From the NCBI GenBank assembly GCA_030280995.1, contig JASXTE010000010.1, positions 25,731,823 to 25,795,822 of the forward strand: a DNA stretch of 64,000 bases, given 5' to 3'. Position numbers and translations under genes: made by a program. The notes beneath the pieces were generated by a model, which saw only the letters and a program-made list of their open reading frames with translations, was not told where the DNA came from and made no database searches. The stretch is from Hemileia vastatrix. Taxonomy: Eukaryota; Basidiomycota; Pucciniomycetes; Pucciniales; Zaghouaniaceae. Positions 12,872 through 23,299 of this stretch are shown here, in pieces; position 1 is the first letter of the stretch; each line of letters starts with the position of its first letter.

Positions 12872-12888
12872 GGTTATGGGCCCAGTTG
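12872..12888 (+). other. Primer-binding site, initiator Met half-tRNA type
   Basis: GGTTATGGGCCCAG directly follows the LTR. It is complementary to the anticodon arm of eukaryotic initiator methionine tRNA (contains GGGCCCAUAACC), not to a tRNA 3' end. Drosophila copia is primed by such a cleaved half tRNA. The same site occurs at 43173 (H) and on the minus strand ending at 640 (A), 1602 (B), 4508 (C), 18633 (E) and 30340 (J). Confidence 0.85.
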
Positions 12889-13029
12889 CCTAAAGCACCT
12901 CTCTCAAGAATACTTACAACAAAACCGCTTACTGGACAATAAAACAGCCTTTTCTCTCAGATTTTGGATCATCCTCTTCACATCTCATCTTCTTTCTCTC
13001 CAAATCTTTGCTGTTGACTCGACCAAATC

Positions 13030-16000
13030 ATGGCCTCCAATCAGGATTCAAGTAAGGTTATGGTCACCCCTCTCACTGACGAATCCTATGACACTTGGGA
13101 ACACATTATGCGTCTTCACTTTGAAGTTCTGGATCTTTTTGGCATTGTTTCTGGACATGTTCCTGCCCCTGTTCCTCACAATGATGGTTCACCTTCAGAC
13201 GCTGAAATCAAAGCTCAACTTGCTCTATGGATCAAAAATGACACCAGGTGCAGGTATGAAATCATTACCAGATTGGATGATGTTAACAAGAAGCTGGTCA
13301 ATACTTGCCACACCTCTGCTCAAATGTGGTCAGTTCTTGCAAGAAGACACGCCAGCAATAAAGTTGGATCACGGATTTCTCACTTTCTCTCTATGGTTAC
13401 TCTTTCTCTTTCTGAAGGAGGAGACCCCAAAACTCATGTTGATGCATTCAAAGGCATTAACTTCCATATGATCCGCTCTGGGCTCATCATTCCCCAGGAA
13501 ATTCTCATTTATCTCTTCTTTGCCACTCTTCCACCCTCCTTCAAACATTGGCGTGGTTTGCTCACCAGAGACAGACAGGAAATTGATCACCTGCATCTGG
13601 ATGATGTTTTATCTTCTTTCCTGGATTACGCTGCTGATGACAAAGTTGTGGATGAATTTCACAATGCTATGTCAAATGTCAATGCTCACTCTGCCTCAGC
13701 CAAATCATCAAAATCATCCAAATCCAAGGCACGCAGCAAACTCTCATGTTCTGTTCATGGTCAAAATGTTGGACATGATGACAATCATTGCTTTGTTCAA
13801 CATCCTGAACTGCGTCCCAAGAAGAACCAAGCCAACTCAGCTGCCCCATCAAAGGACAATTCCAACAAAGCAACTCCTGTTCCCCCTCCTCAGGAAGAAC
13901 AACCTGATGCCACGGCCAATTGTGCTTTTGTCTTCCCTTCTGATGAAGAATTTCTTTTTACAGCTGTTGCCTGCTTGTCTGAAAAATCAAATTCTGACTG
14001 CATTATCAACGCTTCTGCTTCCATGGCTTCTCATTCCTCAAACCTTTCTCCAATTATTGATTCTGGGGCCAGCTGTCATATGTTTAACAACAGAGACAGT
14101 TTCATCAGCTTTCAACCTGTCAACATTCGAATTCAACTTGCTGGTATTGGGAAATCAATCTATGCAACTGGAAAAGGAACTGTTGCTGCTTCTGGAGGAA
14201 TGGAAGGAAAAGTTTTCTTTTCTGATGCTCTTTATGTCCCTGATCTTGGAAGGAATCTCATCTCCCTGGGACGTCTTTGGAGAACTGGTTGTCTTCTCAT
14301 TCCTGCACCAGTTAATCCTACATCAAACTTCATTATTTCACGTAATGGAAAGAATTATATGGGAGGAGTCATCTCCAATTCATTATTTGAAGTTTCTGTG
14401 GTTCCACAAGGCATGTCTCCCCCTAATTCCTCAGCTCTCTATGCAAAAGCTTCAAGTCAGTCTCTAACTCTTTGGCACAACAGATTAGGACATCCATACG
14501 CCCCATATATTCAAAAACTTTTTAATGGAATGGCATCTGATGTATCTAGTTCTAGTTTGTCTGATTCTGAAATGCATTTTTGTGAACCGTGTGTGTTGGG
14601 TAAACAAACCCATGCTTCCTTTCCTGGCCAGTTGCCTGTTGCCAAAAATCCTCTTGAAGTTATCCACACGGATTTATCTGGGAAAATTCAGCCTCCTTCT
14701 TTTGATGGTTCTCAGTATTACCTTAAGTTCACTGATCAGGCCACTTCATACCGTCATGTTTACCTTCTTTCCTCAAAAGCCCAAGTATTCAAATATTTCT
14801 TGGAATATAAGGCATCTGTAGAGCTGCAATCTGGCTTCAAAATCAAAAAGCTTGTTTGTGACGGTGGTGGTGAGTATATCAACTCTAGTCTGGTCAACTT
14901 TCTTAAACAACATGGCATTGCTCTTCAAGTTACGGCTCCTTACACTCCCCAACAAAATCCAATTTCTGAGAGAGGAAACCGTATTACCACTGAAAAATCC
15001 AAAACCATGATGTTTCATTCTAATGCACCAATTCACTTATGGTCTGAAGCAGTTAAAACAGCAGTATATCTTGAAAACAGATTACCAACCAAAGCTCTTC
15101 AAAACAAATCAACTCCTTTTGAAGCCTGGAATAAATCCAAACCCAGAGTTTCACACCTCAGAGTTTTTGGTTGTGCTTGCTATGCTTTTCTTGATAAACA
15201 TCAACGTCCTGGAAAGTTTTCAGCTAATGCCAGAAAGTGTGTCATGCTTGGATATGAAGTTGGAACAACAAATTATCGTGTTTGGGATCTTGAGCTTAAA
15301 AAGATTGTTATTGCCAAATCTGTGGCCTTCAATGAAAATTTCTTCCCCTTTCTTGACTCCAGATTTAAGCGCCCTCAATGGTCACAACTGATGAAGCAAA
15401 TTCCAGATCAAATTCATGACAGTCAACCACTTCTAACACCTGGACTTTCCTTTTCTCCAGCTCAATCTCCTTCTGAGTCTCCAACTCCTGATCCATCCTC
15501 AGGAAACATTTCTGATTCACATTCTGAAGATAATTCTCCTTCTTCTTCTTCTTCCTCTGATTTTCACATGTCAGGCACACCTTCCAATTCAACTCCTTGT
15601 CCTTCACCTGGCCACTTAACAAGATTACCTCATTCCAATGTCCCAGATGAAGAAGGTTCCAGTCAATCTGATCCATCATATTCATCAATTGAGCCAGACA
15701 ATCCAGCAGATCCTGATTATGTTCCCTCATCACAATCCCCCAGTTATTCTGACAACTCTTCAGCTGAAACATCCACTCCTGAACATTTACGTCAGATTTA
15801 TTATGATCATTATCAACATGATTCCTACTCTGATTCTCCTGATCCTCTTGGGTTATATGCAGCAAATGCCTTTGCTTTCTCTCTAGAAGCTCCCTTGCTA
15901 GCTCATGAAATTCCTGAACCCCAGTGTTATAAGCAAGCAATCTATTCCAAATATTCAGCAGAATGGGCAGAGGCTGTGAAACATGAACATCAAGCACTTC

Positions 16001-17514
16001 AGCGTTGTAACACTTGGAAAATTGTCCCCAGGCCTGAAAAAGCTAATGTAATTGGCTGCAGGTGGGTTTTCAGGGTTAAACCTAATGCTGATGGTGGTGT
16101 TTCCAAGTTCAAAGCCCGTTGTGTAGCAAAAGGATATTCTCAAATCCTAGGAATAGATTTTCATGAAACTTTTGCACCCACTGGACGGATCACTTCTCTC
16201 AGGACCATTCTTTCTTTAGCAGCTTATTTTGACTGGGATGTTCATCAAATGGATGTAGTGGCAGCTTTTCTCCAGGGAAACTTAAATGAAACTGTTTATA
16301 TGGAACAGCCTGAAGGAACACTAACTGCTGGAAATGAAGGCAAAGTTTGCCAATTGTTGCGTCCTCTTTATGGCATCAAACAAGCTCCCTTTTGCTGGAA
16401 TTCACGTATAAATGACTACTTGTGCAAGCTCAACTTCTCCCCCCTTAAGTGTGATCAGTGTGTGTATGTTTGGAGAAACAAATCACAAATCTGTATCATT
16501 TATCTTCATGTTGATGATATGGTCATTACTGGTAATCATTTTCTTTGGTTCAAAGACAAAATCAAAACTGAATTTGAGATGGATGATCTTGGTCCTGCCA
16601 CTTGGATTTTGGGAATGCGTCTCACCAGGAACAGAACAGCACGTACTCTTTCTTTATCACAAGATTCTTATGCTGAAAAAGTTTTGTCCAACTGGAATAT
16701 GGCCAACTGCAATCCCTGTCTTACTCCCTTATCCCCAAATGATTATCCTGTCAAAGCAACCAGTGAAGAAATTGCTGAATTCAATGCTCTAAAAATCAAT
16801 TACCGCTCTGCTATTGGTGCACTCAACTATTTGTCAGTTGCAACAAGACCTGATCTCTCTTTTGCAGTTGGTGCATTATCTCAACATCTCATTGAACCAG
16901 GCATCAAACACTGGCTTGCTGTCAAACACACTTTCAGATATCTGCGTGCCACTTCATCATCATCTCTCACTTTTGGAGGAAAATGCCCAATTCCAAATCA
17001 TCCATCACTCTGTCCTCTTATTTACTCTGACACTGATTATGCTGGGGATCCTGATACCAGGCGCTCAACTGGAGGGTATGTTGCCATACTCAATGGAGGA
17101 GCTATTTCCTGGAGTTCTAAAAAGCAGCAAGTTGTCACTATCTCTAGTACTGAGGCTGAGTTCAGAGGCATTGTGGATGCTGGATGTGAAGCAATTTGGC
17201 TGACTAAATTACTTACTTCCTTCAATATTCCTAAATCACCTTCACCTTTAATCCTTGCTGACAATGCCAGTTCCATTTCACAATGCAAGGATTCACTCAG
17301 ATACCGTCAAAGATCAAAACATGTGGACACTCAACTTTGTTGGATTACTGAAAGCATCAACAAAAATCATTTTCAGCTTCAACACATTTCAACTGAACAC
17401 ATGGTAGCTGATCTTCTTACAAAATCTTTGGGAAAAGTCAAGCTGTCTTATCTCCTCAAACTCATGGGTCTGATATTAAGGGGGGGTGTTGAAATTTCTG
17501 CCTCTAATACCTGA
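13030..17514 (+). CDS. Copia F Gag-Pol polyprotein (1494 aa)
   Basis: A single frame encodes the capsid and all enzymes of a Ty1/Copia retrotransposon, in the superfamily order. Approximate positions are Gag 1-235 (UBN2-like), CX2HX5HX4C zinc motif from Cys240, aspartic protease DSGA at Asp344, integrase zinc finger H483/H488/C518/C521, integrase triad D548-D611-E647 (35-residue spacing), a Ser/Pro-rich linker at about 800-920, reverse transcriptase from about 1000 with YLHVDD (1158-1163), and RNase H D1334-E1375-D1411. The ATG at 13030 lies 158 bp after the LTR. The frame runs through the polypurine tract and stops 28 nt inside the 3' LTR. There is no frameshift between Gag and Pol, so how their ratio is set is unclear from the sequence. 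No defect is visible. Confidence 0.96.
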   Translation: MASNQDSSKVMVTPLTDESYDTWEHIMRLHFEVLDLFGIVSGHVPAPVPHNDGSPSDAEIKAQLALWIKNDTRCRYEIITRLDDVNKKLVNTCHTSAQMWSVLARRHASNKVGSRISHFLSMVTLSLSEGGDPKTHVDAFKGINFHMIRSGLIIPQEILIYLFFATLPPSFKHWRGLLTRDRQEIDHLHLDDVLSSFLDYAADDKVVDEFHNAMSNVNAHSASAKSSKSSKSKARSKLSCSVHGQNVGHDDNHCFVQHPELRPKKNQANSAAPSKDNSNKATPVPPPQEEQPDATANCAFVFPSDEEFLFTAVACLSEKSNSDCIINASASMASHSSNLSPIIDSGASCHMFNNRDSFISFQPVNIRIQLAGIGKSIYATGKGTVAASGGMEGKVFFSDALYVPDLGRNLISLGRLWRTGCLLIPAPVNPTSNFIISRNGKNYMGGVISNSLFEVSVVPQGMSPPNSSALYAKASSQSLTLWHNRLGHPYAPYIQKLFNGMASDVSSSSLSDSEMHFCEPCVLGKQTHASFPGQLPVAKNPLEVIHTDLSGKIQPPSFDGSQYYLKFTDQATSYRHVYLLSSKAQVFKYFLEYKASVELQSGFKIKKLVCDGGGEYINSSLVNFLKQHGIALQVTAPYTPQQNPISERGNRITTEKSKTMMFHSNAPIHLWSEAVKTAVYLENRLPTKALQNKSTPFEAWNKSKPRVSHLRVFGCACYAFLDKHQRPGKFSANARKCVMLGYEVGTTNYRVWDLELKKIVIAKSVAFNENFFPFLDSRFKRPQWSQLMKQIPDQIHDSQPLLTPGLSFSPAQSPSESPTPDPSSGNISDSHSEDNSPSSSSSSDFHMSGTPSNSTPCPSPGHLTRLPHSNVPDEEGSSQSDPSYSSIEPDNPADPDYVPSSQSPSYSDNSSAETSTPEHLRQIYYDHYQHDSYSDSPDPLGLYAANAFAFSLEAPLLAHEIPEPQCYKQAIYSKYSAEWAEAVKHEHQALQRCNTWKIVPRPEKANVIGCRWVFRVKPNADGGVSKFKARCVAKGYSQILGIDFHETFAPTGRITSLRTILSLAAYFDWDVHQMDVVAAFLQGNLNETVYMEQPEGTLTAGNEGKVCQLLRPLYGIKQAPFCWNSRINDYLCKLNFSPLKCDQCVYVWRNKSQICIIYLHVDDMVITGNHFLWFKDKIKTEFEMDDLGPATWILGMRLTRNRTARTLSLSQDSYAEKVLSNWNMANCNPCLTPLSPNDYPVKATSEEIAEFNALKINYRSAIGALNYLSVATRPDLSFAVGALSQHLIEPGIKHWLAVKHTFRYLRATSSSSLTFGGKCPIPNHPSLCPLIYSDTDYAGDPDTRRSTGGYVAILNGGAISWSSKKQQVVTISSTEAEFRGIVDAGCEAIWLTKLLTSFNIPKSPSPLILADNASSISQCKDSLRYRQRSKHVDTQLCWITESINKNHFQLQHISTEHMVADLLTKSLGKVKLSYLLKLMGLILRGGVEISASNT
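17478..17486 (+). other. Polypurine tract of Copia F
   Basis: AAGGGGGGG abuts the 3' LTR at 17487. It lies inside the polyprotein frame and encodes part of the Arg-Gly-Gly near the C-terminus. Confidence 0.87.
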
Positions 17515-18403
17515 CCCATTCCTTACTCCAGCTTCTTACCATCGTCTCAAGTCATTCTCCTTGCTCATATCCTCTTTTCCTGACCTTTTCCGCCGAGGAA
17601 CTTCAAAGATACGAGCTCCAGCATCAAGAACAACATTTCTTTCCCACCCGGAGTCAATGTATTGATTCTGGACCTCGAGGACGTGTTTCTTTACCTGGAG
17701 TGTGAATCTTTTCCCCGGCTGGGAACTTTTTCCTTGGATGTGAACCTGTCTCTTTTTCTGTATTGTAGTTTAGTAGTTTTGTCGACGTTGTGTTAGTTTC
17801 TATTGTTTTGGATGGTGGACTTTGTCATATAATGAGCCCTCTCTTTGCCATTTCCGTTTTCCCCATCCAAATCTTTTTCTTTCTCTTTCTCTCTATTCTC
17901 TTTATCCCTTCCACTGCTTCTTCCTGTCCACTGCTTTCCCTTTTGGCCGCATCTGACAGTCTTTGCACTGTGTGGGGAGAATAGAGTCTTTTGTCCAGGT
18001 TCTTTCCTTTTCTTTTCTGTTATCTTTTCTCTGATTCTTTTAGTCCTAACCACAGCAGCTCACACTTGTGTCCCTTATAGTTTTAGCACACGCTTTGTTG
18101 TAGTTACTTGTTGTTGTAAGGTGCACAGTTGCTGATTGACCTGTGTTTAGGTATGTTTGTTTTTTGCAATGAAATCCAAATCTTTTTCTTTCTCTTTCTC
18201 TCTATTCTCTTTATCCCTTCCACTGCTTCTTCCTGTCCACTGCTTTCCCTTTTGGCCGCATCTGACAGTCTTTGCACTGTGTGGGGAGAATAGAGTCTTT
18301 TGTCCAGTTTTAGCACACGCTTTGTTGTAGTTACTTGTTGTTGTAAGGTGCACAGTTGCTGATTGACCTGTGTTTAGCTTTCCTCTGTGCTAAAACTTCT
18401 ACA
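17487..18403 (+). repeat. 3' LTR of Copia F (917 bp)
   Basis: Same length as the 5' LTR, with no difference seen by eye. It is followed by TTCCC, the TSD. Confidence 0.95.
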
Positions 18404-18408
18404 TTCCC

Positions 18409-18475
18409 AGGTGTCATAGGATTCGTCAGTAAGAGGGGTGACCATAACCTTACTTGAATCCTGATTGGAGGCCAT
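18409..18475 (-). CDS. Copia E polyprotein, first 22 codons
   Basis: N-terminal end of E's polyprotein (MASNQDSSKV...), cut off from the rest by F. ATG is at 18475 and the reading frame resumes in phase at 11954 when F plus one TSD copy is removed. The leader (18476-18633) with the primer site separates it from the 5' LTR. Confidence 0.88.
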
Positions 18476-18633
18476 GATTTGGTCGAGTCAACAGCAAAGA
18501 TTTGGAGAGAAAGAAGATGAGATGTGAAGAGGATGATCCAAAATCTGAGAGAAAAGGCTGTTTTATTGTCCAGTAAGCGGTTTTGTTGTAAGTATTCTTG
18601 AGAAAGGTGCTTTAGGCAACTGGGCCCATAACC

Positions 18634-19549
18634 TGTAGAAGTTTTAGCACAGAGGAAAGCTAAACACAGGTCAATCAGCAACTGTGCACCTTACAACAAC
18701 AAGTAACTACAACAAAGCGTGTGCTAAAACTGGACAAAAGACTCTATTCTCCCCACACAGTGCAAAGACTGTCAGATGCGGCCAAAAGGGAAAGCAGTGG
18801 ACAGGAAGAAGCAGTGGAAGGGATAAAGAGAATAGAGAGAAAGAGAAAGAAAAAGATTTGGATTTCATTGCAAAAACAAACATACCTAAACACAGGTCAA
18901 TCAGCAACTGTGCACCTTACAACAACAAGTAACTACAACAAAGCGTGTGCTAAAACTATAAGGGACACAAGTGTGAGCTGCTGTGGTTAGGACTAAAAGA
19001 ATCAGAGAAAAGATAACAGAAAAGAAAAGGAAAGAACCTGGACAAAAGACTCTATTCTCCCCACACAGTGCAAAGACTGTCAGATGCGGCCAAAAGGGAA
19101 AGCAGTGGACAGGAAGAAGCAGTGGAAGGGATAAAGAGAATAGAGAGAAAGAGAAAGAAAAAGATTTGGATGGGGAAAACGGAAATGGCAAAGAGAGGGC
19201 TCATTATATGACAAAGTCCACCATCCAAAACAATAGAAACTAACACGACGTCGACAAAACTACTAAACTACAATACAGAAAAAGAGACAGGTTCACATCC
19301 AAGGAAAAAGTTCCCAGCCGGGGAAAAGATTCACACTCCAGGTAAAGAAACACGTCCTCGAGGTCCAGAATCAATACATTGACTCCGGGTGGGAAAGAAA
19401 TGTTGTTCTTGATGCTGGAGCTCGTATCTTTGAAGTTCCTCGGCGGAAAAGGTCAGGAAAAGAGGATATGAGCAAGGAGAATGACTTGAGACGATGGTAA
19501 GAAGCTGGAGTAAGGAATGGGTCAGGTATTAGAGGCAGAAATTTCAACA
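18634..19549 (-). repeat. 5' LTR of Copia E (916 bp)
   Basis: No difference from the 3' LTR at 6649-7564 was seen by eye. It is preceded on the plus strand by the primer site and followed by the TSD ATTGC, after which Gypsy D resumes. Confidence 0.95.
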
Positions 19550-22120
19550 ATTGCTACTCATATGGGAATATATAAGTATGTTAGGATGCCATTTGGCCCT
19601 GAAAATGCTCCTTCAGTTTTCCAAAAAGTCATGGATAACACTTTCCATCAAGAAATTATTGAAGGTTGGCTCATGGTTTATATTGATGATATTATTGTTT
19701 TTTCTAAAACTTTTGATGAACATATGATTCACTTGAATAGAGTTTTCCAAAAAATGGATGAAATCAATATGACCTTATCTTTAAGAAAGTGTAAATTTGG
19801 TTTTTAATCTTTGAAAGTCCTTGGCCATGTTGTGTCAGGCTTACAAATTTGTGTAGACCATAATAAAGTTGCTGCCATTCAGAATGTAAAAGCACCAACT
19901 TCTGTAAGAGAAATCCAAAGTTTTTTGGGTATGTGTGGCTATTATAGACAATATATTAAAAATTATCAGGTCATAGACTTGCCTCTTACAAAACTGACCA
20001 GAAAAGATGTTGCTTTTCTCTGGAATAATGACTGTCAGAATGCTTTTCATACATTAAAAAGTTGCTTAATGACAGCCCCTATATTGGCTCTTCCAGATTT
20101 TAACAAGCCATTTGTCCTTTATACAGAAGCTAGCTTTAGTGGTCTGGGTGCTGCCCTTCACCAAAAGCAAATTATTAATGATAAATCCTCAGAGGTTGTA
20201 ATTTGTTATATTTCAAGAACCTTAAGAAATAGGTAATTGAAATATGGTGCCACTCAATTGGAGTGCTTAGCAGTTGTTTGGGGCTTTTGAGAAACTTCAT
20301 TACTATTTGGATGACCAAAAATTTGAGTTGGTAACTGACTGTAGTGCTGTGAAATCTCTCTTAAACCTAAAGACACCTAACAGACATATGTTCAGGTGGC
20401 AACTTGCTGTTCAAGAATACAGAGGAAGGATGAAAATTATCCATAGAGCTGGAAATGTTCACTCTAATGTTGATATGCTCTCCAGATTGCCTCTGCCAAA
20501 TAATGACTCCAATCCTGCTTATGTACCTGAAGATGATACTGTTCATATCCATGGTATATTTATAGTTGATATGGAAGAGGAGTTATTACAGTTAATACTG
20601 GATTCATATGATAAAGATTCTGATTTAAACAAATTGGTCACTATCTTAAATGATCCTAAGAATGCTTCAATTCAAGCATTAATAAAAACTCTTCCTGCAA
20701 AGTACCAAAATGCTTTAAATAAAGGAAAGTTCTCTATTGAAGATGTTTATATATATTATAGAAGGAAGCTTACCAATGTAATTGTAATTCCTCCTTCAAT
20801 GAAAGAAACTATCCTCAAACTTTGTCATGATGACATATTAGCTGGGCATTTTGATCTTGAAAAAACATTGATTAGAATCAAAAACACTGCATGGTGGGCT
20901 AATATGTCTAAAGACACAAAATTATATGTTGAATCTTGTGATTCCTGCCAAAAATCTAAAAGGTTAACAGGTAAGAGAGCAGGGTTATTACAACATATTG
21001 AAGCACCTAGTGCTCCCTGGCAAATCATTAATATGGATTTTGTCCCTGGTCTTCCTGTTGCAGGTAAAGACAGCTTTAACTCTTGTTGGGTAATAGTGGA
21101 AAGATTCACAAAAATGTGCAAATTTATTCCAACCCACAAAGATGTATCCACCAAAGAATTAGCCTTCTTATGGTGGTCTTACATGTTTAATATTATTGGT
21201 TTTCCAAAAGCCATTATCTCTGATAGGGATCCAAAATTCACTTCTGAGTTTTGGACCTCTTTGATGGATATTTGTGGCTGTGAGTTGAAATTGTCTACAG
21301 CTCACCATCCTCAGACTGGTGGTCTAGCTGAAAGAATGATTCAAACTCTGGAAGATATGATTAGAAGGTATTGTGCCTTTGGTTTAGAATATAAAGACAA
21401 TGACAGATTTACTCATGATTGGGTCACTCTATTGCCTGGTCTTGAATTTGCATATAATAGCACTGTTCATTCTGTCACTGAGAAAAAGCCTTTTGAGCTT
21501 TGGTTAGGTTATGTCCCAAACACTCCTGCTCAGATTCTCAATAATAAATTACCTAAGTTGGAACTACATCCTGATGAAAAATCTTTTATGAAATGCAACA
21601 GCTATGCAGAAAACATGCTCAGAGTTGTATTGATAAAGCATTTGAATATGAAAAGAAAAGATGGGATAAATCCCATAAAGAATACACATTTAACAAGGGT
21701 GATGAAGTGTTGATCTCTACTGTACATTTCAATTTACAAGGTAACCACAAATTAAAAGATCCTTTTGTAGGACCATTTGTTGTTAAAAGAATGGTTGGTG
21801 ATAATGCAGTAGAAGTTGTATTGTATTCTCCATATGATAGGAAACATCCTGTCTTTCCCATTTCTTTGCTTAAGCCTTATACTTCCAAGAGTGACTTATT
21901 TCCAAAAAGAAGAGGAAGACCTAAGAAGAACCCTCAGGAAGTCACAGAAACAGCAGAAATTGATAAAATTCACAATGATAGAATTATCACTTCTGAAAGA
22001 GGTACTGAATATTTATTGAGATATAAAAATAAATCATCTGAACATGATGCATGGATACCTGGCAAGTAAATTTCAAATCTGCCTACTCTGTTGAAAAAAT
22101 ACAAAAAGAAAAAATCTTAG
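19550..22120 (+). pseudogene. Gypsy D pol remnant: RT, RNase H, integrase, chromodomain
   Basis: Continues the RT from THMGIYKYVRMPFG through the YIDD active site, RNase H, the integrase HHCC finger, the catalytic core and a C-terminal chromodomain, which in chromoviruses steers integration to marked chromatin. It aligns with G throughout. Disabling changes are TAA at 19805 (Gln in G, CAA to TAA), TAA at 20234 (Glu in G), a frameshift near 20280, a frameshift near 21590 and TAA at 22067 (Lys in G). In RNase H the TDAS motif reads TEAS, so a catalytic Asp is lost. The integrase motif AHHPQTDG reads AHHPQTGG. The element cannot make a working Pol. Confidence 0.9.
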
Positions 22121-22353
22121 CATTTTTTTTTATTGTTTTTTTTTAGAGTGAGGAAGTGTCAGCCAGGCTATTCCAGGAGTCCAGTAAATGATATGTAACT
22201 TATAAAACCTGAAAGAGTGGGTAAGAATCTTATTTAATGAATATAAATTAATATTTTATTGCATAATAAAATTATATTGTTATATTAATTTTATTGGTTA
22301 TATAAATTTTTATATACAGTTAAATTGAACATAATATAATATATTCTACAAAT

Positions 22354-23269
22354 TGAAGAAGTTTTAGCACAGAGGAAAGCTAAACACAGGTTAATCAGCA
22401 ACTGTGCACCTTACAACAACAAATAACTACAACAAAGCGTGTGCTAAAACTGGACAAAAGACTCTATTCTCCCCACACAGTGCAAAGACTGTCAGATGCG
22501 GCCAAAAGGGAAAGCAGTGGACAGGAAGGAGCAGTGGAAGGGATAAAGAGAATAGAGAGAAAGAGAAAGAAAAAGATTTGGATTTCATTGCAAAAACAAA
22601 CATACCTAAACACAGGTTAATCAGCAACTGTGCACCTTACAACAACAAGTAACTACAACAAAGCGTGTGCTAAAACTATAAGGGACACAAGTGTGAGTTG
22701 CTGTGGTTAGGACTAAAAGAATTAGAGAAAAGATAACAGAAAAGAAAAGGAAAGAACCTGGACAAAAGACTCTATTCTCCCCACACAGTGCAAAGACTGT
22801 CAGATGCGGCCAAAAGGGAAAGCAGTGGACAGGAAGGAGCAGTGGAAGGGATAAAGAAAATAGAGAGAAAGAGAAAGAAAATGATTTGGATGGGGAAAAC
22901 GGAAATGGCAAAGAGAGGGCTCATTATATGACAAAGTCCACCATCCAAAACAATAGAAACTAACACGACGTCGACAAAACTACTAAACTACAATACAGAA
23001 AAAGAGACAGGTTCACATCCAAGGAAAAAGTTCTCAGCCGGGGAAAAGATTCACACTCCAGGTAAAGAAACACGTCCTCGAGGTCCAGAATCAATACATT
23101 GACTCCGGGTGGGAAAGAAATGTTGTTCTTGATGCTGGAGCTCGTATCTTTGAAGTTCCTCGGCGGAAAAGGTCAGGAAAAGAGGATATGAGCAAGGAGA
23201 ATGACTTGAGACAATGGTAAGAAGATGGAGTAAGGAATGGGTCAGGTATTAGAGGCAGAAATTTCAACA
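22354..23269 (-). repeat. Solo Copia LTR I1 (916 bp)
   Basis: A complete LTR with no internal sequence on either side and the TSD CAAAT at 22349-22353 and 23270-23274. It therefore arose by recombination between the two LTRs of a former full element. It shares variants with I2 (starts TGAAGAAG, GGTTAATCAGC, AGTTCTCAGCC, GACAATGG). Confidence 0.95.
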
Positions 23270-23299
23270 CAAATAATGGTGCATTTTTATGTTATTTAA

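Larger units (their letters stand above)
11955..18403 (+). mobile_element. Copia element F, complete and apparently intact
   Basis: Full-length 6449-bp plus-strand element: 5' LTR 11955-12871, primer site from 12872, polyprotein 13030-17514, polypurine tract 17478-17486 and 3' LTR 17487-18403. The TSD is TTCCC at 11950-11954 and 18404-18408. The two LTRs look identical, and the whole element appears identical to H at 42256-48704. All catalytic motifs are present. It is inserted antisense into E, near the gag start. Confidence 0.97.
6649..19549 (-). mobile_element. Copia element E, complete but split by F
   Basis: Both LTRs (6649-7564 and 18634-19549) look identical by eye and are 916 bp. The TSD is ATTGC on both sides (6644-6648 and 19550-19554). 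The internal region is interrupted at 11954/11955 by Copia F. With F and one TTCCC copy removed, E is about 6.45 kb with a 1494-codon frame of 4485 nt including the stop (67 + 4418 nt), the same as F. E was therefore probably competent until F landed in it. Confidence 0.95.

Noticed and set aside
12872..12888. tRNA gene fragment next to the LTR
   Set aside because: Only the complement of an anticodon arm is present, directly at the LTR edge of every copy, as expected of a primer site and not a tRNA gene.
13520..14467. 315-codon frame overlapping Copia gag/protease, repeated in every copy
   Set aside because: It lies in another frame of the polyprotein gene, has no domain, and its repetition only reflects the repeated element.
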